Part shown: positions 1 through 5,477 of the stretch, piece after piece
Position numbering within the stretch: the first letter of the stretch is position 1
How the letters are laid out: the number at the start of each line of letters is the position of its first letter
Assembly (NCBI GenBank): GCA_041675325.1
Contig: JBAYUG010000130.1
Coordinates: 1 to 5,550, forward strand
Direction: 5' to 3'
Length of the DNA stretch: 5,550 nucleotides
Origin: CAIKZJ01 sp041675325
GTDB lineage: Bacteria > Bacteroidota > Ignavibacteria > Tepidaquicellales > Tepidaquicellaceae
Made by a program: the position numbers and the translations under genes
The notes under the pieces: model-generated
Told to the model about the DNA's origin: nothing
What the model saw: only the letters and a program-made list of their open reading frames with translations
Database searches by the model: none

Positions 1-1
1 G

Positions 2-1672
2 TCAGGTTTAGCAACAGGATATCAGGGAGATTACATTGGTATCACATCAGCAAACGGTAAAATATTTCCGAACTGGGCAGATAACAGAGTCGGCAGATAT
101 CAGTCATGGGCAGCAACAATAATTCTTGATGCGGGTCCACTAGCGCCATTTAGTTTACAGAATCCAACAGCAGGAACGACATTAACATCGATTCCGGGAT
201 CCACCACTCCATTCACAATAAATTGGGATACATCAAGAGCCAATGCAAGTTACAAATGGATATACGGGACAGCATTACCTACAAGAATACATACAATCCC
301 TGCGGGCACAAATTCAATAACGATGACGCTAGGACAGTTAGACGTTTTGTTAGCAGGCTTAGGTCTTAATCAAGGCGATTCTATTTCGGGTTCATGGGAT
401 GTATGGGCATTCCGCGGCAATGATCCACAGTACGATTCATTGAAATCAGCAAACGGACCAAGAACGTTAAAGTTTAAGAGAGTAAAACCTGTTTTGAGTG
501 CTTTCAATTTAGTATCTCCGGTAACAGGAACATCAATAACAACTGCGGGCGGGAGTTCAGCACCGATAAATATAAATTGGAGAAAATCAGGTGCAGGAAC
601 TACATATAAATGGTTTTATGCAACTCCAAACTTCAGCAGTCTTTCAAATATTAAAATGAGTATTCCGTCAGGTAATCTTGGACTGGATACGACATTAAAC
701 ACAACATCCGGAACGATTGACGGGTTGATTTCAGGATTTGTAAGTATGGGTGATTCTACTGTTGGACAATGGAGAGTCTATGCATACAGTGGTACAGATT
801 CATTAGCCTCAGCACAGACGAATAACATAACATTCAAACGTGCAAGAGTAATAACAGTCGGTACGGGAACAACATCAAGCAATTTCCCATTCACAACATA
901 CTGGAAAGACGGAAGAACTCAGTATTTGTATTTGGCTTCTGAGCTTTCAGGTACGGGTTCACCTGCTTACATTACTGATATTGCGTTCGACGTACTTACG
1001 GTCGGTGCACCAGCAATGACAGGATTCACAGTTTCATTTAAAAACACTACTGAAACAAACTTAACCACCTTTATTAATGACGGTCTTGTAGTTGCACGTG
1101 CACCATCGACATACGCGCCTTCTGCAACGGGCTGGAATGGAATCACTATGACAACACCGTTCAACTATACAGGCGGCAATTTGTTAATGGACATTTGTTA
1201 TAACAACACGACCTATACATCATATTCAACAGTGAAGTGTACGGCAGCACCGGGAATGTATTGGGGCAGATACAATGACCTTACAGAACCCAACGGCGGA
1301 TGCGGATACACAGCATGGACATTGACAACGGGACCGGTTGGAAGAGCAAATACGATGTTCTCATTCTCAAGCATAACCGGCATTAACCAGAACAGCACTG
1401 AAATACCGAGTGTTTATTCATTAAGCCAGAACTATCCGAATCCGTTTAACCCTTCAACAAAGATTAACTTTGCACTTCCAAAGCAGGGTTTAGTTACTTT
1501 GAAGATTTATGACGTACTTGGAAGAGAAGTTAGGACATTAGTCAATGAAATAAAAACAGCAGGAAATTATACTATTGATTTCAACGCTTCTGAATACTCA
1601 AGCGGCGTTTACTTCTATAAACTGGAATCAAGCGGTTTCAGTGATATAAAGAAGATGATACTTATCAAGTAA
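2..1672 (+). CDS. T9SS-secreted surface protein, tandem paralog 1 (5' truncated by window edge)
   Basis: The frame is open from base 2 to the TAA at 1670-1672 and gives 556 residues with no start; the gene continues off the left edge. It aligns without gaps to residues 445-1000 of the complete paralog at 2237-5239, with about 50 substitutions by my count (about 91% identity). It begins in the last blade of the propeller domain (YQGDYIGI, then WADNR). Two ~118-residue beta-sandwich repeats follow, both containing AFNL- or PFSL-type starts and YKW, then a beta-rich domain, then the type A sorting tail (NYPNPFNPST, IYDVLGREV, SGVYFY, final IK). The ATG at 323 is not the start: reading continues upstream in frame, and the same Met is internal (residue 552) in the complete paralog. 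The inferred role is a surface-anchored or released protein exported by T9SS; ligand unknown. The protein most likely resembles its neighbour in full length, but that part is not visible. Confidence 0.93.
   Translation, partial: SGLATGYQGDYIGITSANGKIFPNWADNRVGRYQSWAATIILDAGPLAPFSLQNPTAGTTLTSIPGSTTPFTINWDTSRANASYKWIYGTALPTRIHTIPAGTNSITMTLGQLDVLLAGLGLNQGDSISGSWDVWAFRGNDPQYDSLKSANGPRTLKFKRVKPVLSAFNLVSPVTGTSITTAGGSSAPININWRKSGAGTTYKWFYATPNFSSLSNIKMSIPSGNLGLDTTLNTTSGTIDGLISGFVSMGDSTVGQWRVYAYSGTDSLASAQTNNITFKRARVITVGTGTTSSNFPFTTYWKDGRTQYLYLASELSGTGSPAYITDIAFDVLTVGAPAMTGFTVSFKNTTETNLTTFINDGLVVARAPSTYAPSATGWNGITMTTPFNYTGGNLLMDICYNNTTYTSYSTVKCTAAPGMYWGRYNDLTEPNGGCGYTAWTLTTGPVGRANTMFSFSSITGINQNSTEIPSVYSLSQNYPNPFNPSTKINFALPKQGLVTLKIYDVLGREVRTLVNEIKTAGNYTIDFNASEYSSGVYFYKLESSGFSDIKKMILIK
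2..1672 (+). repeat. Long direct repeat, left copy (gene 1 3' half)
   Basis: Bases 2-1672 match 3569-5239 in the same orientation at a constant offset of 3567 bases with no net indel. The match ends at the stop codon. Identity is uneven: 605-722 is a perfect 118-base run and 476-555 a perfect 80-base run, whereas about 1262-1345 is clearly diverged. It is a substrate for homologous recombination between the paralogs. Confidence 0.93.
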
Positions 1673-1718
1673 AAATAGTTGCTGGTTGCGCATTTTTTGC
1701 GTCCGCCGAGGCGGAACA

Positions 1719-1760
1719 GTTGTTAGTTGACAGTTGTTAGTTGACAGTTGTTAGTTGTTA
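1719..1760 (+). repeat. Heptanucleotide short tandem repeat, six units
   Basis: There are six consecutive 7-base units, GTTGTTA and GTTGACA alternating and then GTTGTTA twice, all fitting GTTGnnA. Two further GTTGnnn heptads (GTTGCTG, GTTGCGC) precede the palindrome at 1678-1691. In copy B the equivalent run has only two units before it breaks, so unit number varies between copies. This resembles the heptameric short tandem repeats described in cyanobacterial genomes, but no kinship is claimed. Confidence 0.85.
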
Positions 1761-1781
1761 GCAAAACAAAGTGTTAAGATC

Positions 1782-1807
1782 AAGGCGGACGAAAGTCCGC
1801 CTTTTTT
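1782..1807 (+). terminator. Intrinsic terminator after gene 1
   Basis: A 9-bp stem (AAGGCGGAC at 1782-1790 with GTCCGCCTT at 1795-1803) closes a GAAA loop, a GNRA-type tetraloop, and runs into six T (1802-1807). It lies 110 bases after the stop codon, unusually far, because the repeat modules sit between. It is the best candidate for ending gene 1 transcripts. Confidence 0.88.
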
Positions 1808-1889
1808 ATTTAGATTAATAATATTCATAATAATTCGTTTAAACATATTTATATGTATGCATCATTTTCAAATAAATTGAGAATCATGT

Positions 1890-1903
1890 CACAATAAATT
1901 GTG
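1890..1903. promoter_or_regulatory. Perfect 6-2-6 palindrome, possible operator
   Basis: CACAAT and ATTGTG arms are separated by AA. A related, imperfect site, TCAAATAAATTGAG (1868-1881), lies 22 bases upstream centre to centre and shares the AATAAATTG core. Spacing of about two helical turns would suit a dimeric regulator, but AT-rich sequence makes such palindromes by chance, and no regulator gene is in view. Confidence 0.25.
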
Positions 1904-1954
1904 CTTGAAAATACTATTTTAAATTATTAGGTTACTACACTACTTCATTGAAGG

Positions 1955-1960
1955 TATAAT
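1955..1960 (+). promoter_or_regulatory. Perfect TATAAT, candidate -10 box
   Basis: TATAAT matches the sigma70 -10 consensus exactly. The hexamer 17 bases upstream (TTACTA) is a poor -35 match. If active, transcription would start near 1967 and meet the hairpin at 2102-2127, giving a short RNA of about 160 nt across copy B, or by readthrough a long leader for gene 2. This is chance-prone in AT-rich DNA, and Bacteroidota often use a different box (TAnnTTTG). Confidence 0.25.
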
Positions 1961-1997
1961 CCCTTTTTAGAATAAGTACATTTAGTTGCTGGTTCCT

Positions 1998-2077
1998 CGT
2001 TTTTTGCGCCCGCCGAGGCGGAACAGTTGTTAGTTGCGCGTTTTTTGCGTCCGCCGAGGCGGAACAGTTGTTAGTTG
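1998..2077 (+). repeat. Two 39-base modules in tandem (41-base period)
   Basis: The modules at 1998-2036 and 2039-2077 each read CG, six T, GCG, then C or T, the CCGCCGAGGCGGAACAG palindrome block, and TTGTTAGTTG. By eye they differ at one position (C against T before CCGCC). The related single module in copy A is at 1691-1729. Confidence 0.85.
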
Positions 2078-2101
2078 ATAGCAAAACAAAGTGTTAAGAT
2101 C

Positions 2102-2127
2102 AAGGCGGACGAAAGTCCACCTTTTTT
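2102..2127 (+). terminator. Second, weakened terminator hairpin upstream of gene 2
   Basis: The layout is the same as the hairpin at 1782-1807, with GGCGGAC at 2104-2110, a GAAA loop, GTCCACC at 2115-2121 and six T at 2122-2127. The 3' arm has A at 2119 in place of G, producing one C-A mismatch (with C2106) inside the stem. No gene ends just before it, so it is an orphan terminator lying 109 bases upstream of the gene 2 start codon. It may be leaky. Confidence 0.72.
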
Positions 2128-2157
2128 GTTTTGCTAATCAAATTTATAGAACATTAT

Positions 2158-2236
2158 ATCTAAAAGGATAAATTAATAGAATATTAAATAAGATAAATAC
2201 CTAATAATAATTTTTTACAAATCAAACTCAAGTAAA
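2158..2236 (+). promoter_or_regulatory. Conserved leader/promoter block of gene 2
   Basis: This AT-rich block runs up to the start codon and is nearly identical to 5401-5477 (a two-base indel plus a few substitutions). It begins ATCTAAAAGG and ends CAAATCAAACTCAAGTAAAA just before ATG. There is no Shine-Dalgarno GGAGG near the start; the A-rich leader fits translation initiation as known in Bacteroidota. A weak sigma70-like pair, TTGCTA (2131-2136) and TATATC (2155-2160), lies just upstream with an 18-base spacer. The pair is not well conserved before gene 3, so I do not assign a promoter box. Conservation of the block as a whole is the evidence for function, though recent duplication could also explain it. 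Confidence 0.6.
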
Positions 2237-5200
2237 ATGAAGAAAATTCTCTCCGTTTTGGCGATTTTCGTGATAGGTTTTATAATATTAACCGGTCAGA
2301 AATTCGACAACAATGATCCTCGATGGAATCCACATCCTGCAATGACAAGGATGATTCCTGTCGGTCAGTATGACAATTTACCAAGTTATCCAAATACGGA
2401 TAATTACGTAAATCCTAATACAGTAACAAAATTTGTCAAGACACCACTGGGTGTTATGGCAGTAAGTCCAAACTTTATGATTAAATCGGTTGCATCACCT
2501 AATACGCAGTCAGAAGTAATAATCACATCCAGTTTGTTACATCCGAATCTAATGTTCTCATCAGCAAACTACTTCAACGGTTCATCAACATTCAGCACAC
2601 CGGGATATATTTCTACAAACGGCGGTCTTAACTTTTCAGGTGCGGATATAACAAACAGCAACTACGGCGATCCTGCACCAATGATTGACAAAAATGATGT
2701 TTTTATTATTTCTCACATTACTCTTGCGGGAAGCATGGGTGCAGCATATTCAACCAATTTTGGTACAAACTGGTCGGGAGTAATAACATTTCCTGGTGCA
2801 TCAACTAGTGCAGATAAAAACTTATCAGGAACAAACTATGCATCTGCAAGTCCATATTACGGACATTCATACACAGTATATACGGAATTCGGAGGGACCT
2901 ACAATAACAGAATAGTATTCACAAAGACAACAAACAGCGGAGTGAGCTGGTCTAATGTACAGGTCATCAGTCCTGTTCCTGCTTCAGGACATCATCATCA
3001 GGGCTGCGATATTACAGCGGGACCTGAGGGAAATGTTTATGCTATTTGGGCAAACTGTACTTCAAACGGACAGAACTCTACAGAAGATTCTCTTGGATTT
3101 GCAAAATCAACAGACGGAGGTGTAACATGGACAGCAAGAAACAACGCAGCAGACATGAACGGAATCAGGGCAGCATCATTCGAACCATGGGGAGTTAGAG
3201 TGGCAGGATTCCCAAGATTAGACATTGACAGAAGCGGCGGACCGAGAAACGGATGGATTTATGTAGTAGCACCCGAGAAAAACTTCGCAGGCGGTGATGC
3301 AGCAGATATATTTCTTTGGAGGTCTTCAGATCAGGGAACGACATGGAGTGCACCAATCAGAGTAAATCAGGATGCACCAAACGGAAAATTACAATATCAT
3401 GCAGCGGTTAATGTAGATGCAGGCGGTGGTGTAAACGTTGTATATCATGACTGCAGAAATTCAAATAACAATGACTCTGTAGATACTTACGTAAACCGTT
3501 CTCTTGACGGTGGAGTAACATGGTCAGAAATAAAAGTAAACGACGCTAAATTCAGACCGGCACCAATTTCAGGAACAGCTTCAGGATATCAGGGAGACTA
3601 CATTGGTATCACCTCAGCAAACGGTAAAATATTTCCGAATTGGTCAGATAACAGAGTCGGCAGATATCTGTCATGGGCAGCAACAATAATACTTGATGCA
3701 GGTCCGTTAGCAGCTTTTAATCTTCAGACGCCAGTAGCAGGAACAACTATAACCTCGGTTCCAGGTTCTTCGACACCTGTAACAATTAGCTGGGATACAT
3801 CAAGAGCAAATGCGAGTTACAAATGGATATTCGGAACAACATTACCTACAAGAATACATACAATCCCTGCGGGCACAAATTCAATAACGATGACGCTTGG
3901 ACAGTTAGACGTTTTGTTAGCAGGATTAGGTCTTAATCAAGGCGATTCTATTTCGGGTTCATGGGATGTATGGGCATTCCGCGGTAATGATCCTCAGTAC
4001 GATTCATTGAAATCAGCAAACGGACCAAGGACGTTAAAGTTCAAGAGAGTAAAACCTGTTTTGAGTGCTTTCAATTTAGTATCTCCGGTAACAGGAACAT
4101 CAATAACAACTGCGGGCGGGAGCTCAGCACCGATAAACATAGATTGGAGAAAATCAGGTGCAGGAGCTACGTATAAATGGTTTTATGCAACTCCAAACTT
4201 CAGCAGTCTTTCAAATATTAAAATGAGTATTCCGTCAGGTAATCTTGGACTGGATACGACATTAAACACAACATCCGGAACGATTGACGCGTTGATTGCA
4301 GGATTTGTAAGTATGGGTGATTCTACCGTTGGACAATGGAGAGTTTATGCATACAGCGGTACAGATTCATTAGCTTCAGCACAGACGAATAACATTACAT
4401 TCAAACGTGCGCGGGTATTAACAGTCGGTACGGGAACAACATCAAGCAACTTCCCATTCACAACATATTGGAAAGACGGAAGAACTCAGTATTTGTATTT
4501 GGCTTCTGAGCTTTCAGGCACGAATACACCTGCATACATTACTGATATTGCATTCGACGTAATTGAAGTCGGCGAACCAGCAATGACAGGATTCACTGTT
4601 TCATTTAAAAATACTACGCAAACAAGCTTAACTGCATTTATTAATGACGGTCTTGTAGTTGCACGTGCTCCATCGACATACGTACCTACTGCAACGGGTT
4701 GGAATGGAATCACGATGACGACACCGTTTAACTATACAGGCGGTAATCTGTTAATGGATATTTGCTACAACAACACGACATATACATCCTTTTCAACAGT
4801 AAATTGTACTACAGCACCGGGAATGTTCTGGGGAAGATACAATGACCTTATGGATCCTCTTGGCGGATGCGGTTATACTGAATGGACAAATACATCAACA
4901 CCGGTTGGAAGAGCAAATACGATGTTCTCATTCTCAAGTGTAACAGAAATTAACCAGAACAGCACTGAAATACCAAGCGTATATTCATTAAGCCAGAACT
5001 ATCCGAATCCGTTCAATCCTTCAACTAAGATAAACTTTTCACTTCCAAAGCAGGGACTTGTCACGTTGAAGATATACGACATTCTCGGAAGGGAAGTAAG
5101 GACATTAGTCAATGAAATAAAAGCAGCAGGAAATTATACTGTTGATTTCAACGCTTCAGAATATTCAAGCGGTGTTTACTTCTATAGATTACAATCACAA

Positions 5201-5239
5201 GGTTTCACAGATATAAAGAAGATGATGCTTATCAAGTAA
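2237..5239 (+). CDS. Complete T9SS-secreted protein with six-Asp-box sialidase-like propeller
   Basis: This is a 1000-residue secreted protein. Residues 1-20 form a Sec signal peptide (MKK, then a hydrophobic stretch ending near ILTG). Residues ~30-488 look like a BNR/sialidase-like beta-propeller with six Asp-box-like motifs: STNGGLNF 126, STNFGTNW 172, TTNSGVSW 231, STDGGVTW 291, SSDQGTTW 363 and SLDGGVTW 422. An HHHQG run (252-256), GDYIGI (453-458) and WSDNR (469-473) add to that fold signature. Residues ~491-607 and ~608-726 are two related beta-sandwich repeats (AFNLxxPxxGTxIT, later YKW, ending FKR). Residues ~728-901 are another beta-rich domain that I know only as a recurrent module of Bacteroidota surface proteins. 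Residues ~906-1000 are the T9SS type A sorting domain (YPNPFNPST 922-930). The start is fixed by the signal peptide and by the same start in the next paralog. Automated tools might call it exo-sialidase, but no FRIP motif or catalytic arginine triad is evident, so ligand binding or structural use is equally plausible. Specific function unknown. Confidence 0.95.
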   Translation: MKKILSVLAIFVIGFIILTGQKFDNNDPRWNPHPAMTRMIPVGQYDNLPSYPNTDNYVNPNTVTKFVKTPLGVMAVSPNFMIKSVASPNTQSEVIITSSLLHPNLMFSSANYFNGSSTFSTPGYISTNGGLNFSGADITNSNYGDPAPMIDKNDVFIISHITLAGSMGAAYSTNFGTNWSGVITFPGASTSADKNLSGTNYASASPYYGHSYTVYTEFGGTYNNRIVFTKTTNSGVSWSNVQVISPVPASGHHHQGCDITAGPEGNVYAIWANCTSNGQNSTEDSLGFAKSTDGGVTWTARNNAADMNGIRAASFEPWGVRVAGFPRLDIDRSGGPRNGWIYVVAPEKNFAGGDAADIFLWRSSDQGTTWSAPIRVNQDAPNGKLQYHAAVNVDAGGGVNVVYHDCRNSNNNDSVDTYVNRSLDGGVTWSEIKVNDAKFRPAPISGTASGYQGDYIGITSANGKIFPNWSDNRVGRYLSWAATIILDAGPLAAFNLQTPVAGTTITSVPGSSTPVTISWDTSRANASYKWIFGTTLPTRIHTIPAGTNSITMTLGQLDVLLAGLGLNQGDSISGSWDVWAFRGNDPQYDSLKSANGPRTLKFKRVKPVLSAFNLVSPVTGTSITTAGGSSAPINIDWRKSGAGATYKWFYATPNFSSLSNIKMSIPSGNLGLDTTLNTTSGTIDALIAGFVSMGDSTVGQWRVYAYSGTDSLASAQTNNITFKRARVLTVGTGTTSSNFPFTTYWKDGRTQYLYLASELSGTNTPAYITDIAFDVIEVGEPAMTGFTVSFKNTTQTSLTAFINDGLVVARAPSTYVPTATGWNGITMTTPFNYTGGNLLMDICYNNTTYTSFSTVNCTTAPGMFWGRYNDLMDPLGGCGYTEWTNTSTPVGRANTMFSFSSVTEINQNSTEIPSVYSLSQNYPNPFNPSTKINFSLPKQGLVTLKIYDILGREVRTLVNEIKAAGNYTVDFNASEYSSGVYFYRLQSQGFTDIKKMMLIK
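3569..5239 (+). repeat. Long direct repeat, right copy (gene 2 3' half)
   Basis: This is the partner of the copy at 2-1672, at a constant offset of 3567 bases and in the same orientation. The true repeat must begin further left, since the left partner is cut by the window edge. The matching signal peptides at 2237 and 5478 imply that the duplicated unit is the whole gene. Confidence 0.93.
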
Positions 5240-5261
5240 AGATATTCTTTTAGTAAATACT

Positions 5262-5290
5262 AAAGGCGGTCAGTAATGACCGCCTTTTTT
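5262..5290 (+). terminator. Strong intrinsic terminator after gene 2
   Basis: A perfect 11-bp stem (AAAGGCGGTCA at 5262-5272 with TGACCGCCTTT at 5277-5287) closes a GTAA loop and runs into six T (5285-5290). It starts 22 bases after the stop codon of gene 2. It shares the GGCGG core and GNRA loop with the other two hairpins, but the composite repeat is absent here. Confidence 0.93.
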
Positions 5291-5319
5291 GTTATGCTAA
5301 TTGATTTTATAGAACATTA

Positions 5320-5400
5320 ATTCATTCAATATTGTTCTTGAATTAAAACATTAACACAATTAAAGTACCGAGAAAAGTATAAATTATATTGATTATAAGA
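5320..5400 (+). other. 81-base segment present upstream of gene 3 but absent upstream of gene 2
   Basis: Aligning the two upstream regions shows flanking homology on both sides (TTTATAGAACATTA to the left, ATCTAAAAGG to the right) and this segment in only one of them. It is AT-rich and overlaps an 8-bp inverted repeat, TTAATTCA (5317-5324) and TGAATTAA (5339-5346), with a 14-base loop. It could be an insertion here or a deletion upstream of gene 2. No coding content is seen. Confidence 0.65.
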
Positions 5401-5477
5401 ATCTAAAAGGATAAATTAATTGAATATTAAATAAGATAAATACAATAATAATTATTTACAAATCAAACTCTAGTAAA
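5401..5477 (+). promoter_or_regulatory. Conserved leader/promoter block of gene 3
   Basis: This is the counterpart of 2158-2236, with the same ATCTAAAAGG start and the same CAAATCAAACTC and AGTAAAATG end at the start codon. A homologous stretch further upstream (poly-T, GCTAAT, TTTATAGAACATTA; 5285-5319 against 2122-2156) is separated from it by 81 extra bases absent before gene 2. It likely drives a separate transcript for gene 3 after the terminator at 5262-5290. Confidence 0.6.

Larger units (their letters stand above)
1676..1807 (+). repeat. Composite intergenic repeat, copy A
   Basis: This 132-base element starts four bases after the stop of gene 1. In order it has TAGTTGCTGGTT, a T-tract flanked by CGCA and TGCG, a G+C-rich palindrome TCCGCC-GA-GGCGGA (1702-1715), a run of GTTGnnA heptads (1719-1760), a constant segment GCAAAACAAAGTGTTAAGAT (1761-1780), and a terminator hairpin (1782-1807). 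The same order recurs at 1983-2127. The palindrome resembles dispersed extragenic repeats, but spread elsewhere in the genome cannot be judged here. Confidence 0.8.
1808..1982. other. AT-rich spacer between the two composite repeats
   Basis: No open reading frame of note on either strand. The spacer holds small perfect palindromes, ACATAT-TT-ATATGT (1843-1856) and CACAAT-AA-ATTGTG (1890-1903), and a 7-bp outer inverted repeat, TTTTCAA (1865-1871) with TTGAAAA (1905-1911). It also holds an isolated TATAAT (1955-1960). The gap before gene 3 has no equivalent. Confidence 0.7.
1983..2127 (+). repeat. Composite intergenic repeat, copy B
   Basis: This is a second copy of the 1676-1807 element, 145 bases long, beginning with the same TAGTTGCTGGTT and ending in a near-identical terminator hairpin. 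It differs internally: the T-tract plus palindrome module occurs twice (1998-2036 and 2039-2077) while the heptad run is short. It ends 109 bases before the start codon of gene 2. It may be the 3' remnant of a lost tandem gene or an independent repeat insertion. Confidence 0.8.

Noticed and set aside
967..1398. Minus-strand reading frames at 967-1164 and 1213-1398
   Set aside because: They lie wholly inside the strongly supported + strand gene, have no recognisable domain, and are shadows of its codon pattern.
323..1672. ATG at 323 as the start of a 449-residue gene
   Set aside because: The frame is open to the left edge and matches the complete paralog all the way; the same Met is internal residue 552 there, and there is no signal peptide after it.
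1691..2077. CRISPR array
   Set aside because: The repeated modules are separated by almost nothing or by unrelated spacers of uneven length, with only three modules and no cas genes; it is a composite tandem repeat.
1676..2127. Insertion sequence or MITE
   Set aside because: The two copies are direct repeats with no terminal inverted repeats or target-site duplications that I can identify, and there is no transposase.
2100..2236. Bacteroidota-type promoter (TTTG and TAnnTTTG boxes)
   Set aside because: I looked for the -7 TAnnTTTG box in both leaders and found no convincing, conserved match at proper spacing.
2237..3700. Calling gene 2 a true exo-alpha-sialidase
   Set aside because: Asp-boxes show the fold only; they occur in many non-enzymatic propellers, and the catalytic signature is not evident.
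3037..4713. Minus-strand reading frames at 3037-3225 and 4486-4713
   Set aside because: Antisense to the propeller and C-terminal domain codons of gene 2. The frame at 4486-4713 resembles the one at 967-1164 only because the sense genes are paralogs.
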